NCBI GenBank assembly: GCA_023435985.1 | Contig: JAEZKY010000350.1 | Location: forward strand, 1-21,024 | Reading direction: 5' to 3' | Origin: Bacillota bacterium | Lineage (GTDB): Bacteria; Bacillota; Clostridia; Clostridiales; Clostridiaceae | DNA: 21,024 nucleotides | Shown: piece after piece, positions 7,576-15,283 of the stretch | How the letters are laid out: each line of letters begins with the position of its first letter | Numbering within the stretch: the stretch's first letter is position 1 | Position numbers and translations under genes: made by a program | The notes under the pieces: model-generated | What the model saw: the letters and a program-made list of their open reading frames with translations, nothing else | Databases searched by the model: none | Told to the model about the DNA's origin: nothing

Positions 7576-8397
7576 ATGATTAAAATGAAGAAAGCATTAC
7601 TTAATATTTTGGCTATAGCTATAGCTGTTATTTTTCTTGTTCCTCTTTTATGGATGTTTATTGTAGCACTTAAACCTAATGGTGTTAATGCAATAGAGCT
7701 AAAGGATTGGTTTAATTTTTCGGATTTGACTTTGGAAAATTATATAAAGGTTATAACAACCTCAAAAATCTTTTTATGGACATTTAATAGCTGCATTATA
7801 GGATTAATCACTACAGTAATTTGTGTTGTAACAAGCTCCCTTGCTGCTTATGCGTTTTCAAAAAAACAGTTTAAGATGAAGGCTCTTATTTATCTTATAG
7901 TGGTGTCAGGGTTATTAATACCAACAGAAGCTATTATGATACCATTATACGATACAGTTTTACATTTAAAACTCATTGATAATATCTGGGGAATAATTTT
8001 GCCAGGTCTCACAAATCCTCTTGGAATAATTTTGATGAAACAATTTATGGATGGAATTCCTAACAGTTATATTGAGGCTGCAAAGTTAGATGGATGCAAG
8101 GATTTTAGGATATGGTATAAAATCTGTGTGCCTCTTACGAAATCAGCAATGGTTTCAATAGGAATATTTTACTTCATCTTATCTTGGAATAACTTCATAT
8201 GGCCATATATAGCTATAACCTCTGAGGAAAATATGGTTTTGGCAACAGGTCTTCCAACGTTTTTGGGAAGTAATATTAGCCAAATAAATACGATTATGGC
8301 CGCTAGTTCAATTGCAGCAGTACCTACAATCATAGTATTTATAATTTTACAAAAGCACATTATTAAAGGTGTGGCACTTTCAGGAGTAAAAGGATAA
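7576..8397 (+). CDS. ABC sugar transporter permease (MalG/UgpE type)
   Basis: Second permease subunit of the same importer, 273 residues, about six membrane helices. The EAA loop reads NSYIEAAKLDGCKDFRIW followed by KICVPLTKS, and the C-terminus ends in the typical KHIIKGVALSGVKG motif of MalG-type proteins. It begins 14 bases after the first permease stop, so the two are translationally close. AGGAGG (7567-7572) is very near ATG 7576 (3 bases) and rather far from ATG 7585 (12 bases), so the true start may be either; only the first three residues are affected. Substrate unknown. The energy would come from a shared MsmX-like ATPase elsewhere, by analogy with other Firmicutes. Confidence 0.93.
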   Translation: MIKMKKALLNILAIAIAVIFLVPLLWMFIVALKPNGVNAIELKDWFNFSDLTLENYIKVITTSKIFLWTFNSCIIGLITTVICVVTSSLAAYAFSKKQFKMKALIYLIVVSGLLIPTEAIMIPLYDTVLHLKLIDNIWGIILPGLTNPLGIILMKQFMDGIPNSYIEAAKLDGCKDFRIWYKICVPLTKSAMVSIGIFYFILSWNNFIWPYIAITSEENMVLATGLPTFLGSNISQINTIMAASSIAAVPTIIVFIILQKHIIKGVALSGVKG

Positions 8398-8481
8398 TTA
8401 AGATGCGTAATAGCAGCGTTTCTAAAAAGATGTGATTCTATATTAAATTAAAATAGAAATGTTTAAAAGTTAGGGGGAATG

Positions 8482-10236
8482 ATGTTGGAAAATACGATTA
8501 GAAATGAATATCCTAGGCCTCAATTCCAAAGAGCATTATGGGAAAACTTAAATGGTGAATGGGAATTTGAATTTGATGATAAAAGAGTGGGAGATAAGGA
8601 AAAATGGTATTTATCTGAAAAGCCTTTTTCAATGAAAATCCAAGTCCCTTTCGCATATCAGAGTGAATTAAGCGGTATTGGCAAAACTGAGTTTCACGAT
8701 CTTGTTTGGTATAAGAAAGAATTCAAGCTTCCAATAACTTTTTTAGGTTATAGCACAATACTTCATTTTGGAGCAGTTGATTATAAAGCAGATATATGGA
8801 TAAATGGACAGCATGTAATGTCTCATCAAGGTGGAAATACTCCTTTTAAGATAGATATAACCAATGAATTAGTAGAAGGCGATAATGTTATAGTTGTAAG
8901 GGCTGAAGATTTTAGCGAAGATTTGACATTACCTCGCGGGAAGCAGTATTGGAAAGAGAAATCTGAGGCTATTTGGTATACCAATACCACAGGTATTTGG
9001 CAGACTGTTTGGCTGGAAGCAGTTTCACAAATCAATATTGAAAAAGTAAAATATACCTCTTTTATTGATACGACTGAAATTGAAATTGAGTATTTTATTA
9101 ATGGTTATGAAAATTTGAAAGATATTCAATTGCAGGTGAATATTTGTTTTGATAAAAAAGTCATTGTAGATGATATTTATAAAATAAAATCTAAGGTTGA
9201 ATCTAGGAAAATAAAACTTAACGAATTTAATGAACATCACTTTTCGCATTTATGGACACCTGAAACCCCGTTTCTTTATGATGTGGAATTTAAGCTTACA
9301 TGTGATGGTAAGCTAGCAGATGCTGTCAAGAGTTACTTTGGAATGCGTAAAGTGTCGGTAGAAGATGGTAAAGTATGCCTTAATAATAGACCTTATTATA
9401 TGAGATTGGTATTAGATCAAGGATACTTTCCTGGTGGAATTTTAACAGCTCCCTCAGATGAAGCATTAAAAAGGGATATAGAATTGACGAAGGCTTTAGG
9501 GTTTAATGGGGCTCGGAAGCATCAGAAGGTTGAAGATCCGCGTTATCTATATTGGTGCGATAAGCTTGGCCTGATAGTTTGGGGAGAAATGGCAAATGCT
9601 TTTGATTATTCTGAGGATTATGCAAAAAAGATTTCTATAGAGTGGCATGAAGTAATAGATCGGGATTATAATCATCCGTCAATTTTTGTTTGGGTGCCTC
9701 TTAATGAAAGCTGGGGTGTGCCTAAAATATTGACTGAAGTAAAACAGCAAGAGCATGCTCTTGCCTTGTATCATCTTATAAAATCCCTAGATGCAACTAG
9801 GCTAGTTGTATCTAATGATGGCTGGGAGCTTGTTGAAACTGATTTGTGCAATATCCATGATTATGAGTGGCGTTCAGAGATTCTTAAGCAGAGATATAAA
9901 ACAGTTGAAAATTTGGTTGATACCATGCCATCAGAAAGAAGAATATTTGTTGGTGAATATAAATATAATGGGCAGCCAATACTTGTTTCTGAATTTGGAG
10001 GAATAGCATATAAGAACCAAGAGAAAAATGGCTGGGGGTATTCGGGAGCTTTAAATGAAGAAGATTTTATTAACAGGATAAAGTCAGTAGTTGAACCTTT
10101 AAAAAACTCAGAAATCATTCAAGGCTTTTGCTATACCCAGCTTACAGATGTAGAACAAGAGATGAATGGAATTCTTACGTTTGAAAGACAACCAAAGGTA
10201 CCTATTGAAGAAATATATAAAATAATAAAAGAGTAA
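8482..10236 (+). CDS. Glycoside hydrolase family 2 enzyme (beta-glycosidase type), cytoplasmic
   Basis: Retaining exo-glycosidase without a signal peptide, likely cleaving the imported oligosaccharide inside the cell. About 584 residues, similar in length to beta-glucuronidases rather than LacZ. N-terminal jelly-roll sugar-binding domain (about 10-180; RPQFQRALWENLNGEW, VDYKADIWINGQHVMSHQGG), a beta-sandwich domain (about 185-290), then a TIM barrel with NHPSIFVWVPLNES (acid/base E409) and ILVSEFGG (nucleophile E504). Both catalytic glutamates of GH2 are therefore present. Specificity cannot be read: GH2 includes beta-galactosidases, beta-glucuronidases, beta-mannosidases and arabinopyranosidases. 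AGGGGG at 8472-8477 touches ATG 8479, so ATG 8482 or TTG 8485 is the likelier start. An 84-base gap separates it from the permease gene. Confidence 0.9.
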   Translation: MLENTIRNEYPRPQFQRALWENLNGEWEFEFDDKRVGDKEKWYLSEKPFSMKIQVPFAYQSELSGIGKTEFHDLVWYKKEFKLPITFLGYSTILHFGAVDYKADIWINGQHVMSHQGGNTPFKIDITNELVEGDNVIVVRAEDFSEDLTLPRGKQYWKEKSEAIWYTNTTGIWQTVWLEAVSQINIEKVKYTSFIDTTEIEIEYFINGYENLKDIQLQVNICFDKKVIVDDIYKIKSKVESRKIKLNEFNEHHFSHLWTPETPFLYDVEFKLTCDGKLADAVKSYFGMRKVSVEDGKVCLNNRPYYMRLVLDQGYFPGGILTAPSDEALKRDIELTKALGFNGARKHQKVEDPRYLYWCDKLGLIVWGEMANAFDYSEDYAKKISIEWHEVIDRDYNHPSIFVWVPLNESWGVPKILTEVKQQEHALALYHLIKSLDATRLVVSNDGWELVETDLCNIHDYEWRSEILKQRYKTVENLVDTMPSERRIFVGEYKYNGQPILVSEFGGIAYKNQEKNGWGYSGALNEEDFINRIKSVVEPLKNSEIIQGFCYTQLTDVEQEMNGILTFERQPKVPIEEIYKIIKE

Positions 10237-10282
10237 TAAGATAACAGGAGTAAATAGCAGTAATAGATTAAGTCTTATAATA

Positions 10283-10321
10283 AGCTGAATTTAATAAGGA
10301 AGGTATGTTTTAAATTTAGCT
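10283..10321 (+). other. Intercistronic hairpin before the secreted glycosidase gene
   Basis: An 11-bp stem, 10283-10293 (AGCTGAATTTA) with 10311-10321 (TAAATTTAGCT; one G-U), with a 17-nt loop lies in the 128-base gap between the GH2 gene and the secreted enzyme gene. There is no T run. It may protect or process the mRNA; function unproven. Confidence 0.4.
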
Positions 10322-10364
10322 GTTATATATAGAAACTTAAAATAATTATAGAGGAGATGTTAAA

Positions 10365-11957
10365 ATGTTTAAAAAGAAAAGATTTAAGTTTTCTATGTGT
10401 TTAATGTTAGTTTTATCTACTTTTTTAGCTGTGTCTCCAGTAAGTGCTGCAAATACTGCAACTTTTGGAGAAGCAAAGATTATTACTAATATTAATACTT
10501 TTGCTGATGCAGGGCCTGATGCACGAGGAATAAGACCTGGAACCTTCGGATCAGAATATGCAAGGCTTACTAAGCTGTCAGATGGTACTTGGTTATGTGC
10601 ATTAACAATATATGATAATAATGGGTATACTCATATGTCATCATGGGGAGGGACAAGACTTCAGGTATTCAAAAGTACTGATAACTGCAGGACATGGAAA
10701 CTTATATCAACAATCGCAGATAACAATAGAGATTTAGATAATGCCCAAATTGTTCAATTGCCAAATGGAGAATTAAGATTGGCTGCAAGATCAGTTAGAT
10801 GGCAGGAATCCTATAGAATTTATATTTATAAGAGCACTGATGGAGGAGTGACATGGCCATATCTTTCAACCTTGGATTCAAATGAAGGAACAGCAGGAAG
10901 TCTCGGAAATCCAGATAAAGGTATTTATGAGCCACATTTTCAAATATTAAATGATGGAAGTTTGGCTTGTTTTTATGCTAACGAAAAACATGTAACTGAA
11001 AATCCTTCATATTCTCAGATTATTTCAGAAAGGATTTCTAATGATGGAGGTGCTACTTGGGGGAAAGAGATATGGGTAGCTTGGGATAATAACTCGGCTG
11101 GAAGACCTGGTATGCCTGTAGTGACTAAGATGGCTAACGGAAATTACATTGTAGTTTTTGAAGTAGTTGGTACTCAAGATGCTAATATATTCTGCAAAAC
11201 TTCAAGTGATGGAAAAACTTGGACTTCAGGGATAGGGACAAAGATTCCTGATCAAAAAGCAGGACCTTATATTACATCTCTTTCTGATGGAAGGCTAATG
11301 GTTACATCTTGTACAAATAATCTATCCTTTAGTCTTGACTATGGCGCTTCCTGGTATACTAATGATCAGCAGCCTTGGACTTTTGGATATAACCTTGACT
11401 GGAGTAGTGTTTATCAGACAGGTACGAATGAAATAGCAGCAGTAACTAGCGTACCAAGAACAGAAGGCGGTCATAATGTCCAAATTAAGTTTGCAAGCAT
11501 TCTCCCTCTTAAGTCTATAAATTCAGGCAAGCAGTATAAATTATCTTCAAAGTGTAGCAATGATACTATGTGTCTTGATGTTTCAGAGGGGTCAACAGCT
11601 GCTGGAGCAAATGTGCAGCAGTGGAATGATAACGGATTAAATCCTCAGAAGTGGACTATAATATCAACTAATGATGGTTACTATAAGCTTATTAATGCTC
11701 AAAGTGGTATGGCATTGGAAGTCGTGAATGCGTATACTAATGATGGTGCGAATGTACAACAATGGAATGACAATGGAGCTGATTGCCAAAAGTGGAGGAT
11801 AGAAGATCTTGGCAATGGTTACTGTAAACTTGTTAATAAGAATAGTGGTAAATGTCTTGATGTCAATGCCAATTCAGCAGTTGCTGGAGAGAACGTGCAA
11901 CAGTGGACTGATAATGGATATGACGCACAATGCTGGAAGCTGGTTCAGTTAAACTAA
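10365..11957 (+). CDS. Secreted six-bladed propeller glycosidase (GH93-like) with ricin-type CBM13
   Basis: Predicted extracellular exo-glycosidase, 530 residues. Signal peptide 1-28 (cleavage after VSA). Residues about 35-380 form a sialidase-type beta-propeller with Asp boxes at about 104-111, 157-164, 225-232, 280-286 and 323-330 (S.D.G.TW pattern). The body resembles GH93 exo-alpha-1,5-L-arabinanases: GIYEPHFQ (E189) and RPGMPVVTKMANGNYIVVFE (E266) match the positions of that family's two catalytic glutamates as I remember them. The true sialidase FRIP arginine motif is not evident. Residues about 388-530 are a ricin-type beta-trefoil with three repeats (QQW then QKW/QCW), a carbohydrate-binding module. 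Ribosome site GAGGAG at 10351-10356. It is the last gene of the locus, followed by a terminator. The propeller class is firm; GH93 specificity is moderate. Confidence 0.85.
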   Translation: MFKKKRFKFSMCLMLVLSTFLAVSPVSAANTATFGEAKIITNINTFADAGPDARGIRPGTFGSEYARLTKLSDGTWLCALTIYDNNGYTHMSSWGGTRLQVFKSTDNCRTWKLISTIADNNRDLDNAQIVQLPNGELRLAARSVRWQESYRIYIYKSTDGGVTWPYLSTLDSNEGTAGSLGNPDKGIYEPHFQILNDGSLACFYANEKHVTENPSYSQIISERISNDGGATWGKEIWVAWDNNSAGRPGMPVVTKMANGNYIVVFEVVGTQDANIFCKTSSDGKTWTSGIGTKIPDQKAGPYITSLSDGRLMVTSCTNNLSFSLDYGASWYTNDQQPWTFGYNLDWSSVYQTGTNEIAAVTSVPRTEGGHNVQIKFASILPLKSINSGKQYKLSSKCSNDTMCLDVSEGSTAAGANVQQWNDNGLNPQKWTIISTNDGYYKLINAQSGMALEVVNAYTNDGANVQQWNDNGADCQKWRIEDLGNGYCKLVNKNSGKCLDVNANSAVAGENVQQWTDNGYDAQCWKLVQLN

Positions 11958-12032
11958 GTATTTTTTATTAAGTTTTAAATAATGATAAATCTAAAATAAA
12001 AATTAAATAGTCAATTAAGAAGTCTGAGAGAG

Positions 12033-12080
12033 CAGTCACAAAATACTATATACAATTTAGTATGTTTTGTGGCTGTTTTT
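12033..12080 (+). terminator. Terminator of the transporter/glycosidase operon
   Basis: CAGTCACAAAA (12033-12043) pairs with TTTTGTGGCTG (12065-12075; one G-U), extended inward by TACTA/TAGTA past a small bulge, and is followed by TTTTT. It is a strong intrinsic terminator about 75 bases after the glycosidase stop. The following stretch up to the acetyltransferase start holds only a possible TATAAT at 12231-12236. Confidence 0.85.
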
Positions 12081-12272
12081 GAATTATAGTCTAGCAAAAA
12101 TTTATGATTATCAGTATCTTTCCAGGGAAAGGAAAGAATTGCTTTCGTAGAAATAATACAGGCAATAATATATAATGATATAGATAAAGATAGTGTTAAT
12201 AAAAATCAGGAAGTATAGTATGGTTTAAATTATAATGCTTAAATCTAATATAAAGTGAAGAGAGGTTACGTA

Positions 12273-12764
12273 ATGAATAGTCTTTCAATTAGACCAGTAG
12301 TAAGAGAAGATATAAAGTATGTTGCAGATATAGAAAATTTATGTTTCCCAAAGGCTGAAGGGGCATCTTTAAAAAGTTTTTATGAGAGATTTGATGCCTT
12401 TCCAGAAAGTTTTTTTGTTGCAGAAATTGATAATAAAATTGTTGGATATATTAACGGATGTATAACAGATAAACCAAACCTGCCAGATGAATTATATCAT
12501 GATGCAGCGTTGCATAATCCAAGCGGAGACTATCAAACTGTATTTGGATTGGCTGTAGCTCCTGATTATCAGCATGAAGGCATTGCAGGAAAATTAATGG
12601 ATTACTTGATAAATATTTCTCGTGATAGAGGGAAAAAAGGGATTATTTTGACTTGCAAGGAACATTTAATTCATTTTTATGAGGGATTTGGATATGTACA
12701 TAAGGGAATTGCTGATTCAAACCATGGGAATGCAGTATGGAATAATATGCTTTTAGAGTTTTAG
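12273..12764 (+). CDS. GNAT acetyltransferase, AANAT-like
   Basis: Cytoplasmic acetyl-CoA-dependent N-acetyltransferase of 163 residues. The N-terminal part CFPKAEGASLKSF...FPESFFVAEIDNKIVGYING resembles bacterial relatives of arylalkylamine N-acetyltransferase. The acetyl-CoA pyrophosphate loop is VFGLAVAPDYQHEGIAGKL (Q100, G103, A105), and HFYEGFGY supplies the usual C-terminal tyrosine (Tyr136, within FYE). An in-frame GTG at 12255 would add six residues, but GAGAGG (12260-12265) lies seven bases before ATG 12273, which is preferred. It stands alone between two terminators. The natural amine substrate is unknown. Confidence 0.88.
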   Translation: MNSLSIRPVVREDIKYVADIENLCFPKAEGASLKSFYERFDAFPESFFVAEIDNKIVGYINGCITDKPNLPDELYHDAALHNPSGDYQTVFGLAVAPDYQHEGIAGKLMDYLINISRDRGKKGIILTCKEHLIHFYEGFGYVHKGIADSNHGNAVWNNMLLEF

Positions 12765-12818
12765 GGTTTACAAGTAAGCTTATTTAGGAAAATTTAAAGA
12801 TAGAGATTAGAGGGGGGG

Positions 12819-12863
12819 TACTGATGCAATGGTAATGGCATGTGTCGTTGCATCAGTATTTTT
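12819..12863 (+). terminator. Terminator of the acetyltransferase gene
   Basis: Perfect 11-bp stem, 12819-12829 (TACTGATGCAA) with 12848-12858 (TTGCATCAGTA), 18-nt loop, followed by TTTTT. It lies between convergent genes; on the minus strand there is no T run, so it serves the plus-strand gene. Confidence 0.85.
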
Positions 12864-12894
12864 GCTCTAAAAATAATTATAAGCTTTCATCAAA

Positions 12895-13818
12895 TTAAGT
12901 AGCACTAAATGATTTTAAAATGTTTATATAATAATTTGATTCTCTTAAGACATGATCAGCGAAAAGTGGAAGAATTATTGATTTTATTTTACATGCTAAA
13001 AGTCCTTCGGTTCCTTGAGCTTTGAAATTTCTGAGTTTTATGGCTTCATCTAAGGTGGTTTCAGTAAGGCTGATTAAATCAGAAGCAGCTTTACTTGCAG
13101 CGGAAGCTTCATCTTTTAATGCTTCAAATTCCTTTCCAAAGTTATCGGCTATGTTAAATAGTTCTTTTTCAGTTGGATCTAGCATACCTCTAATAGTAAA
13201 GGAATGCTCGGAGAGCTTATCATCCCAAAACCTTTCAAGTGCAAGTATATCCCTGCTAAGATCAAGTCCAATACCTTCTTGTAATCTAGATAATAGTTCG
13301 GCAAAGATTAGCGCCTCAGTAAGTACATGATTTATAACTGCTGGATATAGAGTTGTAAATAGGTTACAGTTTAATACATCATTAAGTAACTTTCTTTTAA
13401 ATCTGATAATCATATTTGTGGCTGCTAAGGAATGGTGATTTAGCATATATACATTGTCTGTTATCATGGAAACACTTTTATCATTAGAGCTAGGCGATAA
13501 TGAATTTTCAGCAGAAGTTATGCTAGAATCTATAGAAATTCCAGTAGCAAATTGAGTTGCTCTTTCAGCATCCAGAGTATATTTTGTTGTTATTTCGTCA
13601 CTTTCTAATACTTGTGAGGGAAGAATTCCATCTGATAAGGTGATCGCACGTGAAAGTAATGCTGCAAATTCATTTTTTAAGGCATCTGCTTGACTAATTA
13701 AATCTTTATTTTTGGGTGGTAACGAGGCTTCTAAAAATATGGAGTGTTCTTTCATTATTCTTAAAAAAAACAGGTTTAGTTCTAAAGACTGAGTAATAAA
13801 ATCTTGTTTTGATATCAT
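12895..13818 (-). CDS. DUF2935 protein, internally duplicated helical bundle
   Basis: Cytoplasmic all-helical protein of 307 residues without signal peptide or membrane segment, of the DUF2935 family found in clostridia and bacilli. It is an internal duplication: residues 24-54 align with 204-234 at a constant offset of 180, sharing E-H-S, P35/P215, K38/K218, L40/L220, A44-D45/A224-D225 and E50-F51/E230-F231. A second repeated motif is HVLTE (H164) and HVLRE (H289). Repeated His and Glu on helices suggest a ferritin-like metal-binding bundle, which is inference. Ribosome site AGGAG sits just upstream of the ATG. It is divergent from the ferredoxin-nitroreductase gene, which hints at a redox or metal link but no more. 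No experimental function is known to me. Confidence 0.85.
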   Translation of the reverse strand: MISKQDFITQSLELNLFFLRIMKEHSIFLEASLPPKNKDLISQADALKNEFAALLSRAITLSDGILPSQVLESDEITTKYTLDAERATQFATGISIDSSITSAENSLSPSSNDKSVSMITDNVYMLNHHSLAATNMIIRFKRKLLNDVLNCNLFTTLYPAVINHVLTEALIFAELLSRLQEGIGLDLSRDILALERFWDDKLSEHSFTIRGMLDPTEKELFNIADNFGKEFEALKDEASAASKAASDLISLTETTLDEAIKLRNFKAQGTEGLLACKIKSIILPLFADHVLRESNYYINILKSFSAT

Positions 13819-13909
13819 TCTATGCTCCTAAATAGTATCTATATCTTTATTAATATATTCAATACAATGAATTAAGTGATTGAGTGTATTAGTAGAATAA
13901 CTATTTTAC

Positions 13910-13937
13910 TTGACAGAGATAAACTGAGTGATATACT
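13910..13937 (+). promoter_or_regulatory. Strong sigma-A promoter of the ferredoxin-nitroreductase gene
   Basis: TTGACA (13910-13915), 16-base spacer, TATACT (13932-13937). The transcript would start near 13944, leaving a leader of about 100 bases before the ATG. Confidence 0.8.
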
Positions 13938-13943
13938 GTATGA

Positions 13944-14046
13944 TATATATTTTGAAGGTAAGGACAAGCTATTCGCGTGCTTGTAAAAAGATCATGAGTT
14001 GTACAGCGAGGATGCTTGAAAACAACATAAAAAGGAGTTATATATT
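13944..14046 (+). promoter_or_regulatory. Structured 5' leader with two competing stems
   Basis: ACAAGC (13964-13969) pairs with GCTTGT (13979-13984) around a 9-nt loop. A second copy of TGCTTG occurs at 14013-14018 inside a further fold closed by GTTGT (13998-14002) and ACAAC (14022-14026). CAAGC could pair with either GCTTG copy, so two exclusive structures are possible. The leader ends with AAGGAG about nine bases before the start. No known riboswitch class is recognised. Confidence 0.4.
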
Positions 14047-14865
14047 ATGATGATTGTAGATAATGAAAAATGCGTGGGCTGTGGACTTTGTGTTAAAGAT
14101 TGTTTTGCCAATGATATTAAGATAGCTGATGGGAAGGCTAAAGTTAGAAATATTGCATGTTTTAAATGTGGTCATTGTATTGCAGTATGTCCTAAAGGTG
14201 CTGTATCTACAGATGAGTATAATATGGAAGAGGTAAAAACTTATAATGAAGCTGAATTTAAAATAGATTCAGAAACATTATTAAATTTCATAAAATTTAG
14301 AAGGACTACAAGACAATTTAAGGATAAGGATGTGGAAACAGAAAAGATTTCTAAGATTATTGAAGCAGGAAGATTTACTCAAACAGGTAGCAATAGTCAA
14401 AACGTTTCTTATGTAGTAGTAAAAGATAAGATAGATGAACTTAAGGAATTAGTTTTTGAGAGTCTTAAAGTTAAAGGTGAAGAAATACTTAATAATTTAA
14501 ATGAACAAACTAAACCATTTAAGAGATATGCACAGATGTGGATAATGATGTATGAAGGATATAAAAAAAATCCTAAAAATGACAGACTATTTTTCAATGC
14601 TCCAGCAGTAATACTTGTCGTTTCTGACTCACAAGTAAATGCATCTCTAGCATCCTCTAATATGGAGCTTATGACTAATGCTCTAGGGCTTGGAACATTT
14701 TTTAGCGGGTTCTTCACATTTGCAGCACAAGGAAATGTGAAGATCAGAGAATTAGTTGAACTAGAGGAAAATAAAGAAATTGTAACTTGCATGATAATTG
14801 GATATCCAAATGTAAACTATGTTAGAACAGTTCCAAGAAAAGCTGCAAATATATTATGGAAGTAA
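14047..14865 (+). CDS. Ferredoxin-nitroreductase fusion protein
   Basis: Cytoplasmic FMN enzyme with its own iron-sulfur electron donor, 272 residues. The N-terminal ferredoxin domain has two [4Fe-4S] motifs: C9-x2-C12-x2-C15-x3-C19 and C38-x2-C41-x2-C44-x3-C48 followed by Pro. The nitroreductase domain (about 83-272) starts with FIKFRRTTRQF, the FMN-binding arginine motif, and TGSNSQNV. Proteins of this build are frequent in clostridia and probably reduce nitro groups, quinones or flavins using reduced ferredoxin; the natural substrate is unknown. Two ATGs (14047, 14050) are possible; AAGGAG at about 14032-14037 fits the first. It is monocistronic, with a strong promoter, a structured leader and a terminator. 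Confidence 0.92.
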   Translation: MMIVDNEKCVGCGLCVKDCFANDIKIADGKAKVRNIACFKCGHCIAVCPKGAVSTDEYNMEEVKTYNEAEFKIDSETLLNFIKFRRTTRQFKDKDVETEKISKIIEAGRFTQTGSNSQNVSYVVVKDKIDELKELVFESLKVKGEEILNNLNEQTKPFKRYAQMWIMMYEGYKKNPKNDRLFFNAPAVILVVSDSQVNASLASSNMELMTNALGLGTFFSGFFTFAAQGNVKIRELVELEENKEIVTCMIIGYPNVNYVRTVPRKAANILWK

Positions 14866-14892
14866 AATTTCAATAATTTATATTGGATTTTG

Positions 14893-14941
14893 AGCTGTTT
14901 ATAAATATAGATGAAATTCTATTTTATAAACAGCTTTTATT
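14893..14941 (+). terminator. Terminator of the ferredoxin-nitroreductase gene
   Basis: Perfect 13-bp stem, 14893-14905 (AGCTGTTTATAAA) with 14923-14935 (TTTATAAACAGCT), continued inward by ATAG/CTAT, followed by TTTATT. Confidence 0.85.
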
Positions 14942-15222
14942 CCATAAAAGCATAATAAAAATATTTTTACAAATAAAGTGATATGTTGTAAAAATAGTAA
15001 CATAACATAAGATAATTGTATAAATTGTCAAAAAAATCAGTGAAATTCCTTCATAGTGATATTCTAAAACAAATGAAGAATGAGGGAGAAGAAAACGTTA
15101 TCTAGGTGAATTATGGCTAATTGTGTATGAGAAAATATAATATTTTTGTAGTAATATTAAACTTATTTAATTGGATAAATGGTACAATGCTACAATAATA
15201 TGTATTGTTGTATAACATAGTC
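14942..15222. other. Gene-free region upstream of the chemotaxis receptor
   Basis: No credible gene. It contains an 11-bp inverted repeat, 14962-14972 (TATTTTTACAA) with 14986-14996 (TTGTAAAAATA), a weak cre-like sequence at 15089-15104 (two mismatches from the consensus), and a short inverted repeat ACAATA/TATTGT at about 15192-15208. These may be operator sites for the receptor gene, but none is a firm match to a known regulator. Confidence 0.35.
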
Positions 15223-15248
15223 TAAAAAAGTAAATTATAAAGCGATTT
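15223..15248 (+). promoter_or_regulatory. Candidate sigma-D (flagellar) promoter of the chemotaxis receptor
   Basis: TAAA (15223-15226), a 14-base spacer and AGCGATTT (15241-15248) compare with the sigma-D consensus TAAA-N15-GCCGATAT; the CGAT core is kept and 5 of 8 bases of the -10 agree. It would start a short leader just ahead of AAGGGGTGTG. Chemoreceptor genes are often under sigma-D. No good sigma-A promoter was found near. Confidence 0.35.
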
Positions 15249-15283
15249 GCATATAAATTTACCAGATAAGGGGTGTGTAAGAA

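Noticed and set aside
8400..8440. AGCAGCGTTTCTA as a cre site before the GH2 gene
   Set aside because: Several fixed bases of the consensus differ and it can be aligned only with shifts.
10365..11957. True sialidase (GH33) acting on sialic acid
   Set aside because: Asp boxes fit the fold, but the FRIP arginine motif is not visible and no sialic acid catabolism genes (nanA, nanE, nanK) are nearby; GH93-like motifs fit better.
13022..13330. 102-codon plus-strand frame opposite the DUF2935 gene
   Set aside because: Ser-rich mirror of the helical DUF2935 coding sequence, no ribosome site; the DUF2935 frame has a clear start signal and an internal duplication.
14409..14792. 127-codon minus-strand frame opposite the nitroreductase gene
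   Set aside because: Antisense to conserved nitroreductase motifs, with no start signals.
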